From NCBI GenBank assembly GCA_949317995.1, contig OX439040.1, forward strand, positions 77,163,972 to 77,227,971: DNA of 64,000 nucleotides, read 5' to 3'. Each line of letters begins with the position of its first letter. Position 1 is the stretch's first letter. The position numbers and the translations under genes were made by a program. The notes under the pieces were generated by a model. The model saw only the letters and a program-made list of their open reading frames with translations. It searched no databases and was not told where the DNA came from. Positions 22,284 through 32,130 of the stretch are shown in pieces. The stretch comes from Acholoe squamosa (taxonomy: Eukaryota; Annelida; Polychaeta; Phyllodocida; Polynoidae).

Positions 22284-24422
22284 CTATTCCGGATTCCGCT
22301 TAGCCACTGCGGGCACCTTCCCATACGTAATGCCTTCACTCAGCGAGACATTTTTCCTTTTCTTACGATTAGGTCGTTTCCTGGCCTTCGTCTTCTTTTT
22401 CACCATACCCTCGTCTCCCGGCGTCTTTCTCGGCCGGCCTCTAGGGCGTTTCGTCGGTACTACCACGCTCGGTCCGCTAGGGACAGATACAGGTGGTTTG
22501 TAACCAAACTCCCTCTCCGCCTCTTCGCGTCCCTTCCAGGGCCGAAGTTTTCCGACATTTGTCTTCCATTTCCTACCAGTTAGGCAGTCCTCCATCATCA
22601 CCGTGGACTCGGAGATGACACGAATTATTTTAAACGGACCTTCCCAAGGCGTTACGAGCTTCAGCTTCTCTAGCGGCTCATAATACCTTAGGACTTTGTC
22701 CCCTACGTTAAAACGAATTCGTTTAGCATTGGTGTCATAACCCACCTTCTGCCACTTCGCACTCTTCAGCAGTTCTTTACGAACGGCCTCGTATGCCTGT
22801 TTGAACCTGTCCCTTAATGACTCCACAAACAACACAGTGCAGGGCGCCTCCGGGTCTATACCAACCACTCCATACACTAAGTCGGCGGGCATTATGATGT
22901 CCTCGCCGAACACTAGCATGTTGGGGGTGCAATTAGTGGATGAGTGGACAGTGTTGTTGTAGGCATGTACCACAAACTCACACTGTTCAACCCAGTCGTC
23001 CTGGTGGGTATTGACCAGGGGCTTTAGCACTTGTATGAGGGTTCTGTTGAAACGCTCTACCTGCCCATCCGACTGTGGTCGGTATGGGTTTGTTCGGGTC
23101 TTGCAAATGGCTAGGTAATGGCACATTTCCTGCCATAGCTCCGACTCAAACTCCCTTCCTTGGTCGCTGTGCATCATAAGGGGAACTCCCAAATGTACCA
23201 CCCAGCCTTTCACAAATGCCTCCGCACACGTGGCGGCTTTGTGGTTAGGAAGGGGGAACACCCGAGTGTACTTGGTATAATAGTCGGTTACGACCATCAT
23301 ACAAGTATTGTCTCGGGGCGTCGTTTTAATTCCGCTGATGATATCTATCGCCACTCGAGCGAATCTGATACCAAACAATTCCTGGGATAGGGGTTGCTTA
23401 CCCAGGCCGGGTCCCGGCTTGTTTTTACAGCAATCCGGGCAAGTGGCGATCCACCGAAGCAGGTCGCCTCTCATACCGGGCCAGTAGTAACGCCTTTGTA
23501 GGCGCTCTATTGACCTTTTCTTACCGAAATGGCCACTTGTTTGATGGCCATGGCAATAATACATGATATCCCTCCTCATCGGGGTGGGTATCACTATTTG
23601 CAACAGCCTACCATTGGTGGGAGTTGTCTTCCACCTGCACAGTATGCCGTCTCGGATCTCTAGCTCGGTCCATTGGGCTAGCAACCGCCTCGCCTCCCTA
23701 TCTTCTAGGGATACTAGCGGCCTTGCCGGTTTAATACCTGACCGTAGGTATTCCATTATGCGCGCAGTGGTGGGATCCGACTGTTGGAACTTCTTGATGG
23801 TCTGCGGGGACCAATCAAGATAGCTACACACAGCCTCCTCCCAGGGGATACGGGGGGTGGTATAATTAAATACCAACCCGGCTACCACAGCATTGTGGGC
23901 CCCGCAGTCATCACAAGTGGCATTTTGGCACCTTCGGATGGGTCGTCTCGACAAGGCATCCGCATTGATATGTTTAGTACCGGGTTGGTGCTCTATTTGC
24001 TTATGCTCTAATCCGAATTCGGATAGGTGAGCTAACCATCGTCCTATCATCCCCTCGGCGTCCTTAAAGTTAAGGAGCCACCTAAGAGACGAATGGTCGG
24101 TTCTTAAAGTAAAGTCACTTCCCCAAAGGAAATGCTTGAACTTCTTCGTATACACCACCACAGCGAGGAGTTCTCGCTTGGTGGTACAATAATTTCGCTG
24201 TGTCTTGCTTAACGTGTTGCTAGCAAATGCTATTGGCACTTCGACTCCCTCTTGGACCTGAGAGAGAGCTGCCCCAATTGCATCATTGCTCGCATCGGTG
24301 TCTAAGATGAAATGTCCCTCGGGAGTATTCCTAAACACCACCGCCATCTTCTCCGCTAACTTCAGGTAGTTGCGAAGCCAAGAGACTGGCATATTGTCAG
24401 CCAACTCGTCACTGCACTTCAT
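22284..24422 (-). CDS. Gypsy Pol C-terminal part: RNase H and integrase, RT replaced by filler
   Basis: A 712-codon frame. Residues 2-28 come from the 78-bp filler and its edge. RNase H follows (about 29-160): LDTDAS at 40-45, TKREL with the catalytic Glu near 84, RTDH near 107, and DALSRR near 155. Integrase: zinc-binding HGHQTSGH ... CPDC (about 291-331), catalytic core with D360 (AIDIIS), D420 (HSDQGREF) and E456 (QVERFN), and a C-terminal WEGPFKI (GPY/F module) near 593. A basic tail rich in K/R ends the protein. The RT domain normally lies before RNase H in the same polyprotein and is absent. The frame differs from that of the protease upstream, so the two are no longer joined. The ATG used is an accident of the junction. 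Confidence 0.9.
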   Translation of the reverse strand: MKCSDELADNMPVSWLRNYLKLAEKMAVVFRNTPEGHFILDTDASNDAIGAALSQVQEGVEVPIAFASNTLSKTQRNYCTTKRELLAVVVYTKKFKHFLWGSDFTLRTDHSSLRWLLNFKDAEGMIGRWLAHLSEFGLEHKQIEHQPGTKHINADALSRRPIRRCQNATCDDCGAHNAVVAGLVFNYTTPRIPWEEAVCSYLDWSPQTIKKFQQSDPTTARIMEYLRSGIKPARPLVSLEDREARRLLAQWTELEIRDGILCRWKTTPTNGRLLQIVIPTPMRRDIMYYCHGHQTSGHFGKKRSIERLQRRYYWPGMRGDLLRWIATCPDCCKNKPGPGLGKQPLSQELFGIRFARVAIDIISGIKTTPRDNTCMMVVTDYYTKYTRVFPLPNHKAATCAEAFVKGWVVHLGVPLMMHSDQGREFESELWQEMCHYLAICKTRTNPYRPQSDGQVERFNRTLIQVLKPLVNTHQDDWVEQCEFVVHAYNNTVHSSTNCTPNMLVFGEDIIMPADLVYGVVGIDPEAPCTVLFVESLRDRFKQAYEAVRKELLKSAKWQKVGYDTNAKRIRFNVGDKVLRYYEPLEKLKLVTPWEGPFKIIRVISESTVMMEDCLTGRKWKTNVGKLRPWKGREEAEREFGYKPPVSVPSGPSVVVPTKRPRGRPRKTPGDEGMVKKKTKARKRPNRKKRKNVSLSEGITYGKVPAVAKRNPE
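24340..24417 (-). repeat. 78-bp filler at the RT deletion
   Basis: A perfect copy of 21174-21251, same orientation, flanked on the 5' side (minus sense) by the end of protease (PLDEV) and on the 3' side by the start of RNase H. It marks the exact deletion point of the RT domain. Confidence 0.95.
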
Positions 24423-25239
24423 CCAAAGGATGCTTACTAACAGGGTTCAGTGGTTTATTGAATTTGGCCTCGGCGACATGTTCTACCGAGCTCATCCTTC
24501 CAATACAGTCGCCTCGCCTCAAATAGACCACTGAACCACTTCGGTTAGTCATGGGTAATACAGTCCAAGCTGCATTAGCCACTAATGTATCCACTGAGTC
24601 TAACCCGACGCTCGACAAGTACACCGTATCGGGTTCATAGACTCCAGTTTCATTCCTTTGAGCCATGGACCCGCCACAAAGGACATCGCAAGTGGTACCC
24701 GGTGGGATCTTCACCGTATGTATCACTGATGCGACCGAAGACACCTGTCTCAATACGCATTGGACATGCAAGCCATACGGGTTCCGTATACTCATCATAC
24801 CGTCCCTCGGGTCCAAGACGGCCCCGTATAAGCTTGCAAAATCCAGTCCGAGGATTCCGTCATCACTAACCTCTGCTATAGTCGGCGAAAGAACAAATTC
24901 TTTGCCTCCTATAGGCATAAACGTCCTACCAAATGTACGCATGCTGCTTCCGTCGGCCGTGCAAGCATTTACCCCCGTTTTGAGGTTCTCATGGCTGCTG
25001 GCCACCGAGTCGAAAAACCTTTTGGACACACAGGAGTGGCTAGCTCCGGTATCCACCAAGAATTCTCCTACCCGGCCTTCCACAGATATGGGTACATACC
25101 ACCGTCTCCCCCCTAAGGGTGAGGGGTTACTGGTAAACTGGCGAAAGTCTCCCGAATCACCAAGATTCAATCCGAGTCCTCTCAGGAATTCCAGACACGG
25201 ATGACTTGGGGGAAGGCGTGTCCCACACACTCGGATCAA
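24409..25239 (-). CDS. Gypsy aspartic protease (retropepsin)
   Basis: A 276-codon frame. LVDTGASHSC at 61-70 holds the catalytic Asp, and ILGLDF near 130 is the conserved loop before the second half of the fold. The protein continues to KHPLDEVQ, where an RT would follow, and ends at the filler junction. The same frame is open upstream to about 25473, except for one TAG at 25249-25251, so Pro was probably made by frameshift from gag and this copy carries a stop. It cleaves the Gag-Pol polyprotein in the particle. Confidence 0.88.
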   Translation of the reverse strand: MIRVCGTRLPPSHPCLEFLRGLGLNLGDSGDFRQFTSNPSPLGGRRWYVPISVEGRVGEFLVDTGASHSCVSKRFFDSVASSHENLKTGVNACTADGSSMRTFGRTFMPIGGKEFVLSPTIAEVSDDGILGLDFASLYGAVLDPRDGMMSIRNPYGLHVQCVLRQVSSVASVIHTVKIPPGTTCDVLCGGSMAQRNETGVYEPDTVYLSSVGLDSVDTLVANAAWTVLPMTNRSGSVVYLRRGDCIGRMSSVEHVAEAKFNKPLNPVSKHPLDEVQ

Positions 25240-25472
25240 CTCTTTGATCTATCCTTCCTCTCCCCTAGTGCGGCCACTCGCCTCCATATGTTCACTCCCA
25301 TACATACAGACACTAGGGTCCCCGGCCCCGGCCAAGGTGCAGGGGTGCGCACCCCCGGCCACCCGGCCTCCAGGTGTAATTGATTCGAAATCTTCCACCG
25401 GGTCACCCCCGGTAGCATTTTGGCATTCGTTCTTCCTTGGGGTCGTATCAGATGCCGTTGATACAACCCCCA

Positions 25473-26810
25473 CTAGTTTTCCACGTCAGTGGAATCCGTA
25501 GTGTTCTCCCTTCCTTCGCCATTGTCTTCGGCTTCATAGAAGGCAGCCATTACCGGTTTAGCAGCGGTACACTCAGATGAATAGTGTCCCATGCTCTGGC
25601 ACCTGAAACACTTTACAGTACGGCGATCCACTCGGGGTCCAAGCCGACTGGCTTGGATGGCATCTGTAATTTTCTTACACATGTCCTCCATAAGTTTGGT
25701 CATGTCTTGGGACTGACCCTTCACTTTATCGGCGCTTACAAAAGGTTTGGATGCCTTCTCACTGGCCTTCGGGTCACTCTTGACCTCGGGTGGTGGTCTA
25801 GAGTCTCTTGGCTTATTGAGCGCTTTCCTTGGAATATACTTCCTACCTGTAGTATTCTTCCTTAATTGAACCGAACAGAAGGTTCCGTCCTCCTGTTCGA
25901 TTTCAATCAATTCGAAATCGTCTGAGGGAACTTGTGCCTCAGACTGCTGGACTACCGACACCAGGGGAGCCGAGCTGCTGGCATTCGGTATGTCTCCAGC
26001 TAACATCGTTCGCTTCTTCACGGCCATATCTATACCATTAAATATGTCGTGAAGCGTTACGCCTTCTTTCCAGGCATCCCTGGCAGCAATCTGCTCATCT
26101 CGGTCTCTCAGACCCTTGACGAATTGTGTAATCAAATCGTCCATGTACCAGTCCTGGTTTTCAGTACCGGGTCTGGCCTTGCTTAGCAGGGCATGGAGCT
26201 CCATACCGTATGCTCGGAAAGCTTCGTTAGGCTTCTGTGTACGTTTCTTGAAACGGACCATCGGGTCCTCCTTGACCATGTTGCATAACAGTCCACTAGC
26301 AGATTCTACCAACTGCTCAAAACTTCCAACGAGACCATACCAGGTCCGCCATTGCTCTACAGCCATGCGACCCGGGCCGCCTTTCAAACATCTTACCAGA
26401 TGTGGCTTGGCCTCGTATGGGGTCCACCCATTACAATTCATTACATCGATGAAGTCTTCAAACCACTCTTTCCATGGTCGAGTACCGTCATATTCTTTTG
26501 GAATAACGGCTATCCTTCGGGCAGAATTATGAGCATACACCAATCTAGTGCATTGTTGTTTGCTCCATTCAACCGCCTTTGTTTCATTCAAGGTTCGGTT
26601 GCCCCCTATACCACCGAAGCTCGTATTGCCCGGTGGAGGTGGTGGTGGTGGCTGTGTGTACGTCCACTGTGGCCCACTGTGGTTCGTATAACCTGCGCCA
26701 CCCTGGTTAGGGCCGGGACCCGAGGTACCACTGTAGCCTGTGGTACCCGAGGCACCGCCCCATCCTTGTGTGCTTTGATAACCGCCGCTGGAAGGTTGGT
26801 TACCCGCCAA
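25473..26810 (-). CDS. Gypsy Gag: capsid and CCHC nucleocapsid
   Basis: A 445-codon frame that opens just after a TGA near 26848 and has no early ATG. It begins with a Gly/Ser/Gln-rich stretch and PPPPPPP (54-60), then a Ty3-type capsid region (about 100-270: PKEYDGTRPWKEWFEDF, MVRFKKRTQKPNEAFRAYG), and one zinc knuckle C-x2-C-x4-H-x4-C at 401-414. It forms the particle and packages RNA. The preceding coiled-coil ORF overlaps it by about 200 bp in another frame, and the two probably formed one product, either by programmed -1 shift or because a base was lost near the TTGGCGGG at 26800-26815. Confidence 0.88.
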   Translation of the reverse strand: MAGNQPSSGGYQSTQGWGGASGTTGYSGTSGPGPNQGGAGYTNHSGPQWTYTQPPPPPPPGNTSFGGIGGNRTLNETKAVEWSKQQCTRLVYAHNSARRIAVIPKEYDGTRPWKEWFEDFIDVMNCNGWTPYEAKPHLVRCLKGGPGRMAVEQWRTWYGLVGSFEQLVESASGLLCNMVKEDPMVRFKKRTQKPNEAFRAYGMELHALLSKARPGTENQDWYMDDLITQFVKGLRDRDEQIAARDAWKEGVTLHDIFNGIDMAVKKRTMLAGDIPNASSSAPLVSVVQQSEAQVPSDDFELIEIEQEDGTFCSVQLRKNTTGRKYIPRKALNKPRDSRPPPEVKSDPKASEKASKPFVSADKVKGQSQDMTKLMEDMCKKITDAIQASRLGPRVDRRTVKCFRCQSMGHYSSECTAAKPVMAAFYEAEDNGEGRENTTDSTDVEN

Positions 26811-28558
26811 TGGCTGCCATCGTTTGATGGATTGGGTTGGTTGCTGTCATTACCAGCTCCCAACCCCACACTGTCACTCAGATCCACATGTATGTGGAAT
26901 CCGTTAGTCTCTGCGCTACTGTCAGAGGCTTCCCGTGGAACATAATCCGGGTCCAAGTTGTGGACTATGGGGACTTCACTTATCCGGACTCTACTAGTTC
27001 GGCCATGTTTATCTTGGGTTCTGATATAAACTCCCCCTTGATCTACATTCCGCATCACATTATCATTGATAAAAGGATTATACGGCGGATGCTTCGGCGT
27101 AGAGCAGGAGACTGGGTCACCCTGTTTAACGAAAGTCGAGTTCGGGTTTGTGTCCTTACTCGCCGGAGGGGCATTCGCTTGCTCCTGCTCCTGTAAATAA
27201 CTCTCCATGGCAGACTTATTTATTGTGAGGGTAGCTAAATCTGTGGTCAGGTTTCGCTGTTCCTCCCTCAGCTGTGCGTTTTCTGCTAAGATTTCGGATC
27301 GAATCTTTTCATTTTCCGCCACAGCTCGGTTTCGTTCTTCCTGAGCGGCTAAAGCCTCTCGCTTAAAAGTATCCTTTAGTAAGCGGTACTTTTCACCTTT
27401 TTCTTTCTGAGACCTTTGGTACTCATTGGTCTCCTTCCTTATCTCGGCTTGTTCCGAGACCATTTTGGCCTCTGTCTCCGCCTTCCGGAGTTGAAGTTTC
27501 TTTAGCTTCTCCTCCATAGCATGCAACTCGGATTGTAATCTGTTTACGTCCCGGGCCTTAGCAACCTCTTCGGCTCTAGCCTTTTCGATTGCTCTAAGTC
27601 TATTGGCTTCTTCGAGTTCTAACTCGGCCAATCTTTTCTCTTTCTCGCGTTCGTCTCTCTCCTTCCTTTCCAAACGATGGGTTACCGAAGTTAGACGATA
27701 TTTTAGGTCAGATTCTTTTAGAATCGCCTCCTGCTCATCGGAACGTAATTTTCCGATCCGAGACTTAGTTTCCTCTTCTATTTTTAATTGGGCCGCCATG
27801 AATTGTTCATGTTGCCGCTTAGCCTGTAACTCTACCTGTTCTTTGGCTTTCAAATAGGCCGGGGTAGTTTTATACCCAGGGCCCATCCGACGTCCGTATA
27901 TAGACCTGCGACTGCCTCCAGGATTAAACATGGAGTCAGACAAGCCTTCGTCTAGCGATCGGCCTAGGTGGTGCCTTTCCGAGCTTTTGGGTTCAGTTCC
28001 CCTAGGCTTAATCTTCGCATTCACTTCTGGGACTATTGCGTCCCTTCTGGCTTTCCCATCGTCGCTGTCATGGTCCGACGATGTCATTAATGGGGCTACC
28101 TCGTTTGCACCATCTGGTACTGCTTCTGGGGGGGTTGCAGTACGCTTTCCAGGGCTTGGTGCTACTGGCATACCCAAGTTACTAGCCGAGCCTGCTGGTA
28201 CAATAGGACACAGCTGGCGTCTGCTAGTTATAGCTTGGGACCAATCACTTAGGTCTAAAGTTGGGGGTTTTATTATTCCCTTAAACAATCCCGTATCCGG
28301 TACTCCCATTTGTGGTGTACCCGGATAAAAGTTTACGATACCATCACCCGTGGCACCGTCCATCAGACCGGGTGTCGAGAAAACAGTTCGGACACCCGTT
28401 GGATTATACATTTGTTGTTGACTGGGTTTCCAGTCTAACAACAGATGCTGGGATGTGAAGTCATCCTCTTCGAATCCCTCTAGCCCAGGGCTGGGGGGAT
28501 CCGCTTCGGGTTTCCCGAGGCTTTCGGCCAATGTGGCCGCGCACCACCCCCGAACCAA
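26606..28558 (-). CDS. Coiled-coil ORF upstream of Gag (Gag N-terminal extension or accessory protein)
   Basis: A 650-codon frame starting 17 bp inside the 5' LTR, with the first ATG at codon 50 (28409-28411). Residues 1-230 are low complexity and proline/serine-rich. About 233-470 is a continuous charged helix (many E, K, R, Q with leucine/alanine heptads: RLAELELEEANRLRAIEKAR and similar), predicted coiled coil. The last 60 codons run out of register over Gag and are probably not meaningful (His-rich end). Gypsy elements do not usually have such a long segment before capsid. It may act like the helical N-terminal domain of some Gags, promoting assembly; this is inference. Confidence 0.7.
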   Translation of the reverse strand: MVRGWCAATLAESLGKPEADPPSPGLEGFEEDDFTSQHLLLDWKPSQQQMYNPTGVRTVFSTPGLMDGATGDGIVNFYPGTPQMGVPDTGLFKGIIKPPTLDLSDWSQAITSRRQLCPIVPAGSASNLGMPVAPSPGKRTATPPEAVPDGANEVAPLMTSSDHDSDDGKARRDAIVPEVNAKIKPRGTEPKSSERHHLGRSLDEGLSDSMFNPGGSRRSIYGRRMGPGYKTTPAYLKAKEQVELQAKRQHEQFMAAQLKIEEETKSRIGKLRSDEQEAILKESDLKYRLTSVTHRLERKERDEREKEKRLAELELEEANRLRAIEKARAEEVAKARDVNRLQSELHAMEEKLKKLQLRKAETEAKMVSEQAEIRKETNEYQRSQKEKGEKYRLLKDTFKREALAAQEERNRAVAENEKIRSEILAENAQLREEQRNLTTDLATLTINKSAMESYLQEQEQANAPPASKDTNPNSTFVKQGDPVSCSTPKHPPYNPFINDNVMRNVDQGGVYIRTQDKHGRTSRVRISEVPIVHNLDPDYVPREASDSSAETNGFHIHVDLSDSVGLGAGNDSNQPNPSNDGSHWRVTNLPAAVIKAHKDGAVPRVPQATVVPRVPALTRVAQVIRTTVGHSGRTHSHHHHLHRAIRASVV

Positions 28559-28560
28559 CT

Positions 28561-28573
28561 GGTCACGGCACCA
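28561..28573 (-). promoter_or_regulatory. Candidate primer-binding site
   Basis: Minus-strand TGGTGCCGTGACC begins one base inside the 5' LTR. TGG at this position pairs with a tRNA 3' CCA. I cannot say which tRNA. Confidence 0.6.
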
Positions 28574-28574
28574 G

Positions 28575-28939
28575 TGTAATGGTTCGTATTGACTTATATG
28601 TTGGGTGGCTCTTTGGCTCGCTTACCACTAGAAATACCAACACAACACGAGCAGTTCGGGTTGGGCAAAGCCCCAGAAACCCCTACCTCTCGGGTAGGAC
28701 TTTATTCCACTCTAGTCTACAGGTTAAACTGCGCATCTGGACTGGACTAGATCCAGTCACCTTCTGCCGCTCGTCCGGCTCCTTAGTAGGAGCTGGACGC
28801 GAGGCATGGTGCCGCCCCCTCTTGTACCAACGGGGTATCACAAAGCGACACCTAGCTGGCATAGAAGGAACAGGCACCACACGAACACGTCTCTCGGATG
28901 AACGGCACTAATATATATACGACGATACCGGCCCCTACA
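28575..28939 (-). repeat. LTR (functional 5' LTR)
   Basis: 365 bp, 363 of which match the other LTR. It carries the promoter for the minus-strand genome RNA (TATATATATTA) and AATAAAG for the polyadenylation signal. A 65-codon frame present in both copies is probably chance. Confidence 0.97.
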
Positions 28940-28943
28940 ATAG

Positions 28944-29775
28944 TATAGTATCGGTTATAAAATCCTGCAAATTCTGTTTGTACGCCGATGATCTCGCTAT
29001 CTATGTCAATGATACCGACCCCAATCATGTACTAAGGAAATTACAGTCTGATCTGGATAGTATCAGTAAATGGTGTAAATTGTTCAAGCTTACTATCAAT
29101 AATGAAAAAACAAAGTTGTTATGGTGTGCAAGTGATTTACTTAATGCCAGACACAATTTGAGTATAATGAGTGCTGAACTGGATGGTAAGCGCCTTGAAG
29201 TGGTTGATGAATTCAATTACCTTGGTGTTATCATTGATCGTGGTCTTAATTTTCGGAGAAACAACGAAAAAATAATATCTAGTTTCCGCCACAAGATGTA
29301 CCAATTAAGACAGTTAAGGAAATTTGTTGATAATAAGCTGTGTCTGACTTTATACAAACAAATGGTTCTACCTGTGCTGGAACATGCAAGTTTTCTACAT
29401 GAAAGTGGTCCAAAATCCAGTGTTGGCCGCTTACAACTTATGCAGAATCATTGCCTACGGTTATGTCTTCGAATCTTTAATACTCGGGATATATCTATAT
29501 ACGATCTCCATGTTAGAACTTACATGAAAATGCTAAAGGTTAGACGTGATAAGAACTTATTATCTATGATGTATGATGTTTCTTGTGATCCAAACTGTGT
29601 TAAACTCCCTGCCAGGAACTTGAGTGGCAATGTTAAAAAACAGTTAAAAGTATCCAGATCTAGGTGTTTGACGTATGACAAGTCACCACTGTACAGGGGA
29701 TGTGTCCTTTGGGACAAATTGGATGCAAATACTCAGCAGATATGCAGTAAGAAAGAATTCATGAACAAAATCTGA
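28944..29775 (+). mobile_element. LINE 2, 3' portion (RT catalytic YADD and C-terminus)
   Basis: Resumes the frame left at 17636: eleven codons, then LYADDLAIYV with the catalytic aspartates, KLTINNEKTKLLW, FNYLGVIIDRGL and a C-terminal domain ending at TGA 29773-29775. Excluding the insertion and one ATAG copy, the RT frame runs without a break from 16021 to here (816 codons with the stop). The 3' untranslated region probably extends to about 30080, where aataaacttgttaaaactca lies. Confidence 0.9.
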
Positions 29776-32130
29776 ATGTATTTGGTGTATAACCGTCACT
29801 TGATAGACTACGCAATTATTTTTGAAAGATGTAATATACATGCTGCCTGCGGATAATCGACTTGTGCAAATCATGGTGATACATACAGCCCCTAAGAGGC
29901 TTTAGTTATGTCTTTAGTAATATCGTAATGATCTACACCCAAAATGATGCCTGCCTGATGTAACTTTGTACAACCTGATTGAGCGCTACACTATTTCTTT
30001 CCTGTTGCCGTGTTTTGGCCGATCTGAAAAACGTACATGTATGATTTCTGCCAATAAACTTGTTAAAACTCAACTCAAACCTAAGTGTTTTAGAGAACAG
30101 AGTAAAGACAACAAAAAGCCTGAGGTATGTCATAGATGGTGATAGGCTCCCTTTCATGATGGCATAAGACACAAGGGAAAGGACATGTCTGCTGATGTAA
30201 CATGATACTTGAGCGATTGGCTCCCTTTAGCTTTTAGGTACGTCAAAGGGTAAAGGAGGTATACTGATAAAGCTAGAACTATCACAAAGAAGTGGCTCCT
30301 TTTCAGTCATGGTACATCAAAACCTATTTAGAGAGAAGTACCATAACGGTGGTGAATAACAGATAACAATAGCAATAAAACTGTTAAGGGTAAAAGAATA
30401 TATTTGTGTCTTTGTTACGATCTTTACCAGTAAAAAAGAAAATGACTGTAATAACAAGCAGTCTTTCTTTCCTTTCATTGTCAAATGTCAGTCCATGAAT
30501 TGACACTGCAATAAGATCATTGGTTTCTTCTTACATGTATTGTTCTAAATGGTTGAGGAGAAAATCTTCTATCATATCCAATGGCCAGACATGCTCCAGA
30601 TAGCGTAGAATGCAGACAGTGCAGTGCAGAGATTTAACAAAGGCGCAAAGGAGTAATACTAACAATTACAAAAGAATTTGCTTAATCATATCCCATACGG
30701 CCCCGCCCCGTTATTGTGAGATTTAGATTTATTATATAATAATAACAAAGGGTCCTACTGTTTAAGCGTACCGGGCCATAGTAAAGGCTCATATTGCTCA
30801 ACAGCAGCTATGTATAGTATTTACATATAATAGTATATTGCACAAACGAAGCTTATATGCATTGTTGGTTCTTGATTGTTAAAACCTCAGCTGTTGAAGA
30901 GGTGCTTAGATTCAAAATGAATTTCTCTTCTGAAGTATGGCACTTTATGGCATTATCTGGGGTGTTCGGTATTTTTATGATTCGGCTTTGCAGTAAAACT
31001 TTAAGACTCAACTTTGGCTACTATAGGGGGTTTTCTAACCCTTAGTAAAGAAGGACCATTAGACTTATTCTGGAATTAGCAATGAGGGTATGCCAAATAG
31101 GAAATAACCTTTGTGTTCTTGGGACTCAACAAGGACCCCAAATAATGCAGCAGTATAATATAATATAAGAAGATATGTTGAGAGCTTAGATTACCTACAA
31201 TGGTTCAACCCTTTACCAGGTCCCGTCAACACTGGCCTCATAGGAGATAGGGCGTCCTCAAGACTCAGGATGCCGTCCTCAAGACTCAGAACACCCTGGG
31301 TACTGGGAAATGGCAGCATCCTCATATCTCACTGCCACCAAACATTACAAAAAGGATATCTGAGATGTGATTTTTATGTTAGGTTTTAGAAATATTTCAT
31401 GTATATGAACTACTGGATGCAAATCTCATCTAGTCGAATCTGCAAAATATAAGGTACCCTATCTTGAATAACAGAGATGTTATTTTTGAGTTTACTTATA
31501 CCAAAATGGGTATCTTCCCTTCCACCCTTGCTAGTAGGATATGGCAAGACTAAATCACCAACAAACCAAAGAAAAATACTCCAGTTAACTCTCACAGCAG
31601 CATATAATATGTCTTAGGTGCATTGCCTGAGAAGCCACTGTGAATGTCCTATAGCTCATATAAATTTGTGCTTTTTGTACATGCACTTTACCCCCCCCCC
31701 CCTCTCTCTTCCCTATTTGAGAAACCTGCCCTATACTGACTGAGAGGCAAAGCTGTAAAATGTTGGTCAGACCTGTTTACCCTCTACAAACCAGATATGC
31801 TTGCCCATGGGGGCCATCATCAGTGCAGGGTATAGATCCGTATGGGTCAGGTTTCCAATAAAGCCTTCGTGCAATGGCTCCTCTTGGGTTACTGTAGACC
31901 GGTGATGGTTTTGTATGTTCACGGTAGGGTGGGTGGAGGGTCTGACTGATTCTCTCTCTCCTATATGACTCTATAGTAAACGTCACCTTTCTATAAGCAT
32001 CCCATTCTGGATAGAGACAATATTAGAGAGGTTAAGATTCTGGGACTTGTACCTGTACGGGAACGGCAAGGGCTAGACGTACACATTCCAGTACAGGTAC
32101 AGGTAAAGTGATTAAGAATAAAAGTCCTCT
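29776..32130. other. Non-coding DNA
   Basis: No gene recognised. Segments 31023-31217 and 31780-31920 are diverged copies of 33931-34122 and 34140-34260. A C-run of about 12 bp lies at 31691-31702. Confidence 0.45.
31023..31217. repeat. Diverged duplicate of 33931-34122
   Basis: Shared phrases in the same order: ccattagacttattctG, gggtatgccNaataNG, ttcttggg, ggaccc, and tgagagcttagattac followed by caaccctTa. A second linked pair is 31780-31920 / 34140-34260 (caggtttccaat, cttgggttactgtagac). This points to an old duplication of a segment of at least 0.9 kb. Confidence 0.6.

Larger units (their letters stand above)
17637..28939 (-). mobile_element. Ty3/Gypsy LTR retrotransposon, RT-deleted, with two accessory ORFs
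   Basis: An 11,303-bp element bounded by 365-bp direct repeats that begin TG and end CA. All its ORFs read on the minus strand, so 28575-28939 is the functional 5' LTR. Order: coiled-coil ORF, Gag with CCHC, aspartic protease, RNase H plus integrase, then a long 3' ORF. RNase H before integrase and a GPF motif after integrase place it in Ty3/Gypsy. No reverse transcriptase motif is present between protease and RNase H, and a 78-bp filler occupies that junction. The element sits inside the RT gene of a LINE. It is markedly GC-richer than its surroundings. Without RT it can only move in trans. Confidence 0.95.
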
